A model generated the notes under the pieces. The model worked only from the letters and a program-made list of their open reading frames with translations, made no database searches and was not told the origin of the DNA. Shown here one piece after another: positions 1 through 23,900 of a stretch of 40,181 bases of DNA. This DNA is from Lingula anatina (Eukaryota; Brachiopoda; Lingulata; Lingulida; Lingulidae), in contig NW_019775922.1 of the NCBI RefSeq assembly GCF_001039355.2, forward strand, positions 84,239 to 124,419, in the 5' to 3' direction. A program made the position numbers and the translations under genes. Each line of letters opens with the position of its first letter. The first letter of the stretch is position 1.

Positions 1-615
1 AAATTAATTTGACTCACTTTTCATTGCCTTTATTACTTGTAATGACCAGTTTTAATGGTTCAAAATGCGATCTAATGACGTGATGATAATCACAGAACAA
101 ATAACTCAACACTTAGACCGAAAGCATTGGTTTTGCCAGTGAAATTAAAATGAACTTGACGACGCAGAGGCGCTGAGTGCATTGCCAAGTGTCAAACATG
201 ACATTAGAGAAATTTCATTGATTAACAGAAATTTGAGAATATTTACGCTGGATTATTGCAGCGCCCATTGAATCGTAATAGGGTCATTTCAGAAATCAAA
301 ACCTATTTTAACAGCAGATGATTATAGAAATAATGAAATTAATCTCCGTGTGTGTTGATAACCACGTCTATATCACCTTAATCAATGTTTCAAACTACTT
401 GTTAATATTATAAGATCAAATACCGAGAACATGTGCACAAATTATATATACGCAAATGTATTAAATATTTTAATAAAAAGGGAGAAAAGATGATACTCAC
501 GTTTCACACAGTATCCATGTATGTGTGAATTATTTACGTTAATATTCAGTGACATGTACAATGCACTCAACGTAATACACTATGCATATTCGCATTATAC
601 ATAAACAATTTCACC

Positions 616-646
616 TTTATTTATTTATTTATTTATTTATTTATTT
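616..646. repeat. (TTTA)n microsatellite
   Basis: A tetranucleotide run of about 8 units upstream of Arx. Confidence 0.95.
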
Positions 647-1028
647 GTCTCAGTTCAAGTACAGTGCAATTATACAATGACTTTGACCAGGGAATTATGT
701 CTACAATATAATTCCCTGCTTTGACTTTAAATAACGATATATTCTAAACGATACGGTACTAAAACTACAGGTTATCCCTATCGTGGAAATCAGTATATTC
801 AACTTCACGGCAATTTTCCCACGCGAGCACCGTAAACAGATGGAAGAGATATCTCAATTTTAGGGATAGTCTAATGCGGGGAATTAGACTAATTTAATAA
901 TGTTTCTGGGACTGGTAGATAATCCTAATTGGTATGATTATCGTCCCATTCACGTCTTTTAAATATGAAATTTGATATGTGTTGGACATCTGATGTACTT
1001 GACGATCAAGTGCACCAATTGAAGAGAC

Positions 1029-1064
1029 GGGGTGGCGAGAAAAGGGGTGGGGGATGGGGGGGGG
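1029..1064 (+). repeat. G-rich tract with G-quadruplex potential
   Basis: Four or more runs of at least four G (GGGG, GGGG, GGGGG, GGGGGGGGG) with short spacers on the + strand, about 2.5 kb upstream of the Arx start codon. Confidence 0.6.
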
Positions 1065-2227
1065 AGTGCAGAGAACGAAGGGGATGGGGAGAAAGGGGGT
1101 TAAAGAGAGTAAAAAGTATTTCTGTTATAGAACGCAAAAAGTAAGTGAAATGAACACGTTGCAAGTAAAATATTCTTCGAGTTTCAAATTTTTACCATTC
1201 CCTTTTTTTATGTAAGAATAATTAAGGGATGGATTTTGTGATAACCTGGCTTTAATTTCAAAAGGGTAAAAAAAAGTACCTGGAATCATGAATAATAGGA
1301 TTCCATTTGTGAGAAGAAAAGTCACGGGAGATATTGGGCAACATGTATGAAAATTACAAGCACCAGTATGTGTCTATTTACTCTACTTCATAAAGAAAAC
1401 GATAGACCAAACATTTTGCGAGGACTGGTACAATACACGACAGACTTAATGTTCAAATTTCTTTCAAATTTAGGGCGGCTCGCACAAATTAAGGAAGCCA
1501 CGATAACAACGCGCTCATTCTTAGTAATAGAACCTTCCTTGGTGAGAGTTAATTGTTTCGGTATTGAAACAGAATGATGTTTAAAAGACAATTTTGGTTT
1601 CGGAAACTAAGCACCGGGGCACGTAAGAAATCGAGTCCGAGTTAAGATAATTGGACTTCACTTAATGTCGCATCTCGTTCATTAAAATATAGAAAGAATC
1701 CAATTAAATCAAATTACATTATTATGCGCCGTGAATGAGGACGCCGTGCGCTTTGGCTGATGTTCGGAGGCGGTCTCATTCAACATATTTTTGAATTATA
1801 ACCCAAACAATCAAATTGTGCTGATTGACTTTCTTTTTAATCGTGATGAAGCAATTTTACTTAGTAAAACACTTTGGTATTGCTCTCGAACTCTCCATCG
1901 TGACGGGCCTTTGTCGTTGTATTTTACGGCCTGGGAACCAAATATTATCGTCTGCGCGCACCGCAATCTGCGCATGCTCGGGGCACAGCATTCATTTTGT
2001 GCTATACCGAGTTGAGGATAATCACGGAGCTCTGTCGTTAACGTGTTAATTAAATCTCTCTCTTACACCTGCCACGAAACAAGCTGCTTTACGCAGGTAC
2101 TTCGAATTACGATAATGAGTTAAATAGCTCTGTAATTAGATTCAATTACACCTGGTAATCTGGAGGCCGCATGGGCGATGGAAATAATTTGTAACTTCCT
2201 CGACCACAGCTGGTTGGTTCGTTTATT

Positions 2228-2236
2228 TATATATAA
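2228..2236 (+). promoter_or_regulatory. Possible TATA element upstream of Arx
   Basis: TATATATAA is followed about 30 nt later by a less AT-rich segment (about 2255-2300). If used, the 5' UTR would be about 1.3 kb, which is long, and the region is AT-rich enough for such a motif to occur by chance. No Inr or DPE pairing was convincing, so this is only a weak candidate. Confidence 0.18.
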
Positions 2237-3525
2237 TAACGTCTCCCTGTCAACTCGGAACATAAGCCGTGAGGTACTGAACGAGTATATCGGTGTGCAG
2301 TGTTGCTACTGACCAGAGAACACTTTTTACTCAACTATCAATGGGAAGGACATTGTAAACGAAAATTCACCATCGGATAAAGGCTGCGACCCAACCGCGG
2401 CAAAGGCAGCGGAAGGCTTGATCTTAACTTTGTCAGGAAATTTCCAATCCTTTGTGGGAATACTGGAAGAATTGTGCACCAAAGGTTTCGAGCATTGTGT
2501 ATTTGCGGTTTAACGCGATTAAATCAGGTGATAAGTCTTTGACAGTGAAGGTGTTTTAGATCAAACCATGTTTCTGTATTTTGAATTTGTTGGGAGCATT
2601 AGTCTTCAACACAGGTAAAAGATATATCTATATTGAACAGAATACCATGTAGTTTAAACACTTTACAGTGGGGTCAAAAATCACGAACACTGGTTAATGA
2701 CATAGCATAGTCGGGGGGGGGGGGGGAGGTCTTAGAGTGCGTTCTTTGGACAGTCCAATCCAGTAATTCACCAATCTATTAATTCAGATCTTATCAAGCT
2801 CTTGCACTTGTCAACGCGTGTGAAAGCAGTAATAATTTCTCCCTTAATCATAGGCAAAGGTACAGCTATAATTTTATCTCTTTATTATAGTGGTTATTAG
2901 GGACCGGAGGACCAGCATTGCTGCAGGCAAGCCACTCAATGAAGAGGGTTGGGAGACAATTATTTCGCTCTAGACGGAGGCGCACCGCACGAGTGGTTAG
3001 CAGAGTTGTCTATTTGTAACACCGAAACGGTGACGCGCTTCAAAAAAAGAAAAGAAAAATCCGGGAAGGCGTGGGATCCTTGAATAGAACGACTCCGTGT
3101 TCGGTGGACTAGGGACGCCGAAGTGCGAGACCGAATCGACCCAGGCGGGTGGCATTCCACTGCACTACACGTGCTCCACAAACCTGTTGACTTGACGTCA
3201 GGACTGCCAGCGAAGCATACGTCCTACTCACCCGGGTGGACACACTTTTCAATAGTTCAAGCAGGGGACAATTTATAGGATCCGCGAAATTTCTCGTTCT
3301 TAGAAGTTGCAATTTAGGACGCAGAATCACCCAGGGGCTTGGCTCACAGTTGCGATTTAAGGAAAGGACATCATAAAAAGAAAAAGACACATTGCGAATT
3401 TGAAATTATTTTCCCAGTGAATATGGCCAGCGTGACGGATCAATTAATGTTAGCGTGACTGGTGCTAAAAGCGGAATTGGCGTCAGGACACACACTCACT
3501 CTCCAATAGTCTGAGTCAATCGTGA

Positions 3526-16484
<12,959 letters not shown>

Positions 16485-17455
16485 CAAAAAAGACAAAGAC
16501 TTACCAGACTACGTCTTAGTCTCTAAATTTGTGAATCGTTACGATGTTTTTTTTTGTTGTTGACAAGGGTTTTGCCATCTTCGCATTTAGCTAACGTCAC
16601 TTTTATGTCGATATGGATGTCTCAAAAATGCCAAAATTACCTCGGATAAGGGTTTGAAAATGGTAATTTAAAGACTGGTAAAGATGTGAGGTTAGGTTAG
16701 ACAAATAAAAGATGCGTGCGTAAGATTATAGTAGACCCTACGTGTATTTACTCTACTTGTTTTAATATATGAGCTAACCCAATGTAGGCTACTTATGTTA
16801 GACGAAGACATACCAATGGACGAAACGTTTGGGAAAAATACAATAACGGGTGTATATAATGATGTGTAGTTTGACTGATATCGCATTTACATAATGATAC
16901 TTCTTTCCAGCTTAGGCTTATATTGTGCATTTTCTGTCCAGGAACTCAATCTCAAATGAAGCTCATTAACGACAAAAATAATAACTTTAACTTAAAGTCT
17001 GACGAAATCAGTTTGTGCAGTGCTAAACACCGATTTTTGCACAGACATGCATGTTTTTTAAAGTAACAATAAAGTAATATAATGACGGGACGAAAAAGGA
17101 ACATTATATGGTGAATGCCTCGGATATCCACGAGCTTCAGGTGAAACATGCCTACTTCTTCATTTTCAAATCTCCTTATCGATAAGATTTCTATCAATAA
17201 CCAAAGTTGGAAGAGGTGCGCTTGAAGAAGCTTGTCCACGTCGTCTCTGAAAATCAGGCGCCTTGTACAAAACATTTATTTATATATAACAATACACAAG
17301 GTGATATGATTGTGATAATAGTCAAGAGCATTGGAATAAGTATATTCGATAGGATGGTCTGCTAAATAAAAGGCGTACATGTAGAAAAATACAGTGTAAT
17401 TAAAATAGACAAAAGTTAACAAAAATTCACTGTAGGTGGCCATTAGACAGTTAAG

Positions 17456-17479
17456 TTTTTTTTTTTTTTTTTTTTTTTT
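17456..17479. repeat. 24-nt T homopolymer
   Basis: An uninterrupted T run followed by GGTGGGAGGGGG. It could be the A-tail of a minus-strand retroposed fragment, but no target duplication was seen. Confidence 0.9.
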
Positions 17480-17633
17480 GGTGGGAGGGGGTTCAAGATG
17501 CAGCGTTTGGGGCAGGGTAGAGGGGACGTATCTGGGGTATTGGCGTAATATTGCACACACGCATGTTTCTATATGTGCATGACGTTCGATAGTGATCTCC
17601 CAGGGTTATAGTTCTTCCGTATGGAAGATGTAG

Positions 17634-17752
17634 GAGAGAGAGAGCAAGAGAGAGAGAGAGAGCGAGCGAGAGAGAGAGAGAGAGAGAGCTGTGTGTCTTT
17701 GTGACTGAGACGGAGAGTAAGATTATGCAGATGCATGTGTGTGTGTGTGTGT
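17634..17752. repeat. (GA)n array followed by (TG)n array
   Basis: Impure GA repeats (17634-17690) are followed, after 45 nt of unique sequence, by about 8 TG units (17736-17752). Confidence 0.85.
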
Positions 17753-18126
17753 GCGTCTCCGTGCGTGTACGTGTGTGTGGGTGAGAGATCATTAAGACAA
17801 GGCTTGGAAAGTTTAAGTAGGACGCTGGTCACAGGATTGTCATTCACGAATCTTCCGTGTAAATCAGCCATTTGTATTATTAATGTGGTAAAGGGGACAG
17901 GTTTAAAGAATTAGTAAGTTCTGTCTTCTTCCCTAGTGCTTGACTCGGCTTAAATATATGATATTTGCGTGGACAATCGTGACACGATATGAATAAAGTT
18001 GAAAAGAAAATACTTTGGTCTAAAGCTTTAATGAACACTGACTGTAAGATATCATTGTATATAAAGTTGTTATCGTTGATTTCGTTATGGTTATCTGTTG
18101 TATAATATTTATATGTACTAGTATAG

Positions 18127-18132
18127 AATAAA
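18127..18132 (+). terminator. Candidate polyadenylation signal for Arx
   Basis: AATAAA is followed by a GT-richer segment about 20-50 nt downstream (18150-18180). It is one of several candidates; earlier ones lie at 16704-16709 and 17992-17997. Confidence 0.25.
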
Positions 18133-18248
18133 CATGAGTGACGTTTTAAGTTTGAGCTTCTGGGTTATGACGCGTGTGAGCAAAAATCCGTCTGTTGATA
18201 TATATATATATATTAAAAGTAAAAACGTTTTTCCTGTACGAGTAATAT

Positions 18249-18332
18249 TATATATAATAAAAAGAAAAAAAGAACAGCAACTTTTTTTGCCCCTAAAAAG
18301 TTGCTGTTCTTTTTTTCTTTTTATTATATATA
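18249..18332. repeat. Perfect 38-bp inverted repeat with 8-nt loop
   Basis: The left arm 18249-18286 is the exact reverse complement of 18295-18332, with loop TTGCCCCT. It is flanked by AT dinucleotide tracts. A fold-back or MITE remnant is plausible. Confidence 0.9.
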
Positions 18333-18493
18333 TATATATAATATATATATATAATAAATATATATATATATATGAATAGTCTAATGATCTATATAAAAAA
18401 AGCACAAAGATACGAGTAATATTGCGCATTTACACCTCCCAAGGTGAAGCATGTCACGTGTACACACGTTCACGCACGCAAGCACAGAATCAG

Positions 18494-18510
18494 ACACACA
18501 CACACACACA

Positions 18511-18601
<91 letters not shown>
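18494..18601. repeat. Compound (CA)n(GA)n microsatellite
   Basis: CA repeats with one TA interruption to 18560, then 20 GA units. Confidence 0.95.
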
Positions 18602-18602
<1 letters not shown>

Positions 18603-18823
18603 CCGCATAATGATTCAGGTAAAGATTAAAATCAAAGAATTGCGGTAAGCACCTCCAAGGGGGCGGGGCATCTCTACCGCATTGTGAGGTCGTCTACCTT
18701 ATAAATCTTCTCTGTCGCATTTCCACACTGTGTCACAGTCCACTGTGTTGATAATTTCAAAATAACACCAAAATAATGCTGCATTCATATTTAGCTTGAT
18801 GGACCAGGTCTCTAAGAGCACAT

Positions 18824-18824
<1 letters not shown>

Positions 18825-18864
<40 letters not shown>
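18825..18864. repeat. (CT)n microsatellite
   Basis: 20 perfect CT units between the two convergent genes. Confidence 0.95.
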
Positions 18865-18867
<3 letters not shown>

Positions 18868-19443
18868 GTACGAAATACACTGTGCTATGAACGAAACTGA
18901 AAAAAATCATGTAACTGCATATAGAAGTGTATCATTATTGTAAAAACCAATTGTTTCAAATAGTTAACATTTTTATTATATTCATCCATATACTGATATC
19001 AAATTATTTATGAATCAGGTTGATCACAGACATTCATTATATCGCTAAATGATATCCATTGCAACAAGATGCCATTAATGAATAACTTTATATGCAGTCC
19101 GATGAAGGCTTCTTCGTATTTTTGTTATAACGTTTATAACAACAGCATTAAATAAAAAAATGTACATTTGTGATATACTTAAAGTGCCAGCTTTGTCTTT
19201 TCGACTGTGATTAAGACATAAAAATTCTCTAAAATTCTCTTAAGGTAACATAAGTCAGAACAACATCCTCTGTCACAATATACGAAGACTCAAAGTGGTA
19301 AATTACGTTATCAATAACCCTGAAAGGGTTCTCTAAATTCGACAAAGCTTCAAATTTTTGAAGCAATATTCCAATGTGATAGATGACACCTCACAATTTG
19401 TTCACACAGTGGCAATTGTACTGAGTCCTCCTACGTGTTCTTA

Positions 19444-20883
19444 TTATTCCTTTAAAGCTTCCAATAACGTCTTATGGATGAGGTAGGAGTACTCCACCGC
19501 GTGCTGCGTGGTGGCCACGTTTGTACAATAGTTTAAATGCCACCGTAGCTGTCCCCTGAACGTGATAACATTATGGAGGAACACGGGCCCCTCACGGTGC
19601 ATCCCAGTGGCCGTGAGGACGTCCTCGAGCTCGATCTCAGAATACGACGTCCCCTTGAGGACCCTGTCCAAGTTGCCAAGATTTGAGAGGGTGAAATACG
19701 CCCCGTTGCGCCCACCCACTTTCTGGCTGTCTTCCACCCTCGATATGTACATGTCTCGGTTCCAGATTTTCCCGAAAACACGCAGGAATTTCGTGTACTC
19801 CTTCGATGCCAACCCGCCACGGATTGCTTGCGTGTATTTCTTTGAAAGTTCCCAGAATTTCTGTATGGAGGTCCCCTTTGGGATCCTCAGTTTGGTATCA
19901 ACCGCTAACACTAAGTTGCCAAGGTGATGGGGCTCCACAGGGGGTTTACAGAAGTAGCGAATGTTCACTGGATGCAATGAGGGTATAACAAGGGGTGCTC
20001 CACCGCCCGGTTGGATAATTTTTGACAACGCAAGATTAGCCGCGGTGGTCAGGGCACCGTGGACTGATGTCTTTTCCTTCTTGCATCTAGCTATCAGTTT
20101 CTCAGTTTCCAGTTTTGAAAGTTCAAAAGGTATAACTTTGGTCATGATTGCAACATTTGGGTCTTTCGTGATGGGCGGCGGGTATTTGTTGAGGTACTGG
20201 TTTTTGCCGGGGAAGAAGCTCTCGTAGGCTATCCTGAAGATATTGAAGAAATCTAGACACCGGAAGGTGATGTCCGGCCTGGGTAGGAGATCCTCCATCG
20301 GCGGGAGGAGAGGTAGAGATTTCACGGGGTGTTCCGTGGCCATGGAACCTTGATGGGAATCGAGAATTTCGGCGAATTCTTCAAACAGGGACGCGGCCGA
20401 GATGCCGTCGGATATGGCATGGTGAAAGGCGAAGAGAATCGTCTGCTTAAATGGCATGTCGCTCTTTAGAGCGCCGTTGGAGAGATTGCATTTTGCTTCT
20501 TCATTTGTGTGTGGCATTGTTAGGAGTTTTACTCTCCAAAGCGGCCCGTTCTCAGAGTCAAATTGCGTCGTTAACATTTTCTCATACATTCCTTCCCAGT
20601 CGTCACTTTCAACCATTTGGAAATCGACAACCAACTTGTCCATTTCTTCAAAGTACCTATTTCCGTTGTCTCCAACGACAATCCGTGATCTCAAAAATGG
20701 GTGCCGATTCTGCAGTTTTCTTAAAACCTGATGGAGCACCGCCTCCGTGAGTTTGCTCTTCGAGCGAAGAAACATTGCACATAGGAAGATGTAATTACCA
20801 AAAGAGTGGTGCGCGTCGAAGATCTGTTCGAACGCTCCCAGCGGCCGCCTGGCAAATGGCTGGGCTGTGATGACGTCAGACAT
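19444..20883 (-). CDS. Stand-alone condensation-domain / PapA5-like acyltransferase family protein
   Basis: An uninterrupted 479-codon frame whose product resembles the chloramphenicol acetyltransferase/condensation-domain superfamily (NRPS C domains, alcohol acetyltransferases, mycobacterial PapA5). Seen in order: RHPFLRS at 60-66 and GPLWRV at 113-118. The catalytic HHxxxDG motif (HHAISDG) is at 154-160, with His155 the expected general base and Asp159 structural. TSVHGALTTAANLAL lies at 272-286, PVNIRY at 305-310, and LSNLGNL at 399-405 in the second lobe. The length is normal for a two-lobed enzyme of this family. There is no adenylation, carrier or thioesterase domain, no signal peptide and no clear membrane segment, so it is probably soluble and transfers an acyl group between unknown partners. 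The ATG is the only Met before the conserved N-terminal lobe. The substrate is unknown. The coding region has no intron and is GC-richer than its flanks. Confidence 0.85.
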   Translation of the reverse strand: MSDVITAQPFARRPLGAFEQIFDAHHSFGNYIFLCAMFLRSKSKLTEAVLHQVLRKLQNRHPFLRSRIVVGDNGNRYFEEMDKLVVDFQMVESDDWEGMYEKMLTTQFDSENGPLWRVKLLTMPHTNEEAKCNLSNGALKSDMPFKQTILFAFHHAISDGISAASLFEEFAEILDSHQGSMATEHPVKSLPLLPPMEDLLPRPDITFRCLDFFNIFRIAYESFFPGKNQYLNKYPPPITKDPNVAIMTKVIPFELSKLETEKLIARCKKEKTSVHGALTTAANLALSKIIQPGGGAPLVIPSLHPVNIRYFCKPPVEPHHLGNLVLAVDTKLRIPKGTSIQKFWELSKKYTQAIRGGLASKEYTKFLRVFGKIWNRDMYISRVEDSQKVGGRNGAYFTLSNLGNLDRVLKGTSYSEIELEDVLTATGMHREGPVFLHNVITFRGQLRWHLNYCTNVATTQHAVEYSYLIHKTLLEALKE

Positions 20884-20907
20884 CGTGCGTTTGCTGCTGT
20901 GACGTCA
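20871..20907. promoter_or_regulatory. Two palindromic TGACGTCA (CRE/ATF) sites flanking the acyltransferase start codon
   Basis: The octamer TGACGTCA occurs at 20871-20878 (within codons 2-5) and again at 20900-20907 (just upstream of the ATG), 29 bp apart. These are full consensus CREB/ATF sites. They lie in or just after the predicted second exon, so a regulatory role would imply a promoter close to the coding region or an intragenic element. Confidence 0.35.
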
Positions 20908-20922
20908 GCTTGGGTGCTTCTG
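20908..20922 (-). other. Probable splice acceptor in the 5' UTR of the acyltransferase gene
   Basis: Read on the - strand, a pyrimidine-rich run ends in TTTCCTTTCAG (AG at 20921-20920), followed by exon sequence AAGCACCCAAG. This is 36 nt before the ATG. It suggests that the coding exon is preceded by at least one non-coding exon, so the gene itself need not be intronless. Confidence 0.45.
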
Positions 20923-23900
20923 AAAGGAAATTGGAAAGGAATTAGATTTAACAGCGTCTATAATTGGCAATAAGCTTCACACATCTTAATCAAAACAACC
21001 AAGCAACTCGAAATCGCCAAGCTGTGCCTTGTTGTTGCTTTAGTAAACGGCATCTGTAAAGAAAATCAAATTTTTCTCCTTTTAACACATGCAAAGTGTT
21101 AAATATGCAGCTGCTTCTGTCAGTAGGAACAAACAAGGAGCTTTTAAAATACATAGAATCTTGGAACAGAAATACAATAAGATCTAAAAATATCTTGGCT
21201 GCGTAAATCTTTCCTCATGTTTGGACGCAGACAGCAATCAGTTGTTGACCTATGGCATAGCTAAAAGTACCCTTACTGAGAACAAGCAACTGCCAACAAA
21301 TAAACACTGGTGATTGTATATTGATAGAACCGACACAGTTCAATCCGGGTAGAGCACCGGTAAAAATGGAACCAACCGCCATTTCTCAACGTCATCTACG
21401 ATATTATATGAAATAATTCTTTTCCTAATGCTTTGATCATGCTCAATATATATCATACCAAATGATGTTATCTGTTCTGCAACCAACTTCGTTAACCTAC
21501 CTCCGTGCCGACGACTTCTTAAAAAAAATTCAGAATGTACTTTATATCACATATTTCCTCTTTACTCACAAAGTTTCTCGTCGTCATCAGTCACCGATTG
21601 TCCGGTCACTTTGTCAACCGAACAACTACATGACGGACAAGTCCAATTTGCTGGTCAGGTAAACGTCAACGTCAAGGCCAAACACAACATTAAAAGATGA
21701 AGTTTGCGTTCCACACTCTCCTTTTGTCCGGGGGCACCTTCGTTTTACCCAACATTAATATCAAGCGGGTTTGGTTTCATTATTTAAATATTTGCCCCGT
21801 TTAAGGGCTAATCGCATTTGAAGTACAACTGACAAGGGGTATTTTATACGTGACTGAGAGGCAAGTGTACGCAATGACTGCAATAAAGAGGTCCTCGGGA
21901 GACGATGGGCGGAGACACTGTAAAAACCCTGTAACAATAAAGTACGCATGGTACAAGATCGTTGCCACCTTGAAGCGAGACGTAGTTTTGGGACGCTTTC
22001 ACATGTTCCCTCCGATTTTTCCCAATCTAAAAATGTTTGACTGATTTTTTTTATTCAAAATGATATGTCAACACTACCGGCCACGTCTGAGGCACCTCGG
22101 GAAAGGTTTTCTTGTACTCCTTCTATACCATCTATACGCAAGGAAAGTCCGCTCGCGAGGGGCACGGACTACCAGCGTAGCGGATTGCTTGTTAATTAGC
22201 ATTCTAACGTAATGGTCATTCTAATTACAACGAGTGTAGAAAGGTGACGCGTACTAAGTGTGGGCATGGACCTTCCAGACCCTCTTATAATGTAATAATT
22301 AAGACCAAGAATCCTGAACCCAGAGTAGCAACTGACTAGCCGATCCGGGTAAGGCATCGCGGGGTTATTTGAAACAAATAAAAAAAAAGGGTTTTAATGA
22401 TATTGCAAACTTGTCAACTAGTTTCAATTTGCACATTGAATCAGACAATAGTTTGTGGAAATCGCGTCAAAATTACAATAGAATTATGACCGGGTCGCAT
22501 AATTCAGAAGATGTGTACAAACCTCTTGAAGAAACGGTGAACTAGAGTTCAATTCCAGTAACTTACAATGGAGAAGAGACGTTACACAGATATCTACAAA
22601 GGGACATTTTTCTCCGGCATTTTATATACTCTGTGATGAAGTGTCAACCTAGGTTCAGACGTATAAAAACTTTCACAACAACTTCTCATGAATAATGTTC
22701 TGTATATCTGCATTGTGAATGTGCGTTAAGAGGATTAGTTAAAGTTGTGTGCGTGCGCGTGAGTGCTTGCGTGCTTGCGCGCGTGTGACCATAGGGGCCT
22801 GAGTGTGTGTGTGTGTGTGGGGGGGTTAACGATTTGCACCCAATGGCTTCTCACAAACTCATGGCCCCAAAAACAGAAACGTAACAGCAAAAGCTGCCAG
22901 GCATCTGGATGGCAGGACTCTGGAAGAGTTCGCTGGGTGAAATACAGCCATCTGCATCGTTTTAACCACCGACCAGAACAGTGGTGGTTTCATGTACCTG
23001 CTGATTAGGTTACAGCGTGTTTTGTGTGTTTGATGCCAAGTAACTGCATGCAAAAAAGTGCATGCCACTGTAAATAGTGAAGAAAGCTTGCGGAGAGTAC
23101 TGGGGCTACTGAAAATATTGTAGTTTTCACTAAACTCTGCCTAGCTTATTTTTTTTGTATACAAATCCCTTATATAGACAAGTACCATGACAGAGAAAAA
23201 AATGGACTGAAAAAAAGAAAAAAAAAATGAATGAAAGAGAGACCAAAAAGATGAAAAAAATAAATTGGAGCATTCTTTTTGAAATTTCATTTCAAATATT
23301 CCAAATTAAGCTGCATTATAATAACATACAAGGAGCTATTGGTTCATTCAAAAAATATCATGAAAAAAAAGCCTTTTACTTGAAGCAGTTTAAATAACCT
23401 AAGTGTACTTTTTTCAACACTGTGACGCATTTCTTGGCCCTCTCAAGTACTCGGGTTCACTTGGTTTACTGAAGCAAAACAAGCTTCAGCGTCACCCACA
23501 CGGCATGTAGTGTATTAAGGAATTCCAGGCACACAATTTTGGAGCCGGTATCGTAAGACCAAATAGGAAAAGCTTAATTTCATGAAACGTTGCAGGATAT
23601 GCCCCAGATTCACAAGAGAGAAACTCGTTGGAAAACTGCAAAATATCAGGATTTTAAGAGAGATCAGTTATCCTAAACACGAACAAATACAGTAAATAAA
23701 AGATATTGTAAAATCAGAAGTGAATATTAGACTGCATTGGAGGACACGACTATAGATAGTACAGGTAGATAGTCGTCTGTGGCTGATCATGAATGCACCT
23801 GATAACCGCTAATAGTGATGGGTTTGTTTACAATAAAACTTTTTCTTAATTCAAAAATGCACTCAAGGTGCTCTAAATATAGGATACATGTAGCAACCTC

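Larger units (their letters stand above)
16485..18150 (+). other. Arx: Probable Arx 3' UTR and downstream sequence
   Basis: There is no coding potential after the TAA. Three AATAAA hexamers on the + strand are candidate polyadenylation signals: 16704-16709, 17992-17997 and 18127-18132. The last is followed within 40 nt by a GT-richer stretch. The 3' end cannot be chosen from sequence alone. The stretch includes a 24-nt T run (17456-17479), a (GA)n-type array (17634-17690) and a (TG)n array (17736-17752). Confidence 0.45.
18151..19443. other. Intergenic region between the convergent genes
   Basis: No coding frame. It holds a perfect 38-bp inverted repeat (18249-18332), AT dinucleotide tracts to 18373, a (CA)n(GA)n compound array (18494-18601) and a (CT)n array (18825-18864). 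The 3' UTR of the minus-strand gene should occupy its right part. A minus-strand AATAAA (complement of 18972-18977) is a possible polyadenylation signal about 470 nt past that stop. Confidence 0.5.

Noticed and set aside
3109-3390. 93-codon minus-strand frame upstream of Arx
   Set aside because: No recognisable domain or codon bias; lies opposite the probable Arx 5' UTR.
18641-18681. Small hairpin TGCGGTA...TACCGCA
   Set aside because: A 7-bp stem with a long loop is within chance expectation and has no other support.
19533-20750. Plus- and minus-strand frames overlapping the acyltransferase gene (for example 19562-19927, 20451-20750)
   Set aside because: Shadows of the 479-codon frame; they lack the domain motifs.
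19444-20883. Part of a non-ribosomal peptide synthetase cluster
   Set aside because: No adenylation, carrier, thioesterase or other biosynthetic domain exists in the window; the protein is complete and stand-alone.
22763-23008. 81-codon frame with many Trp and Cys residues
   Set aside because: Begins in a GT repeat, has no domain, and its Trp content reflects GG-rich local sequence.
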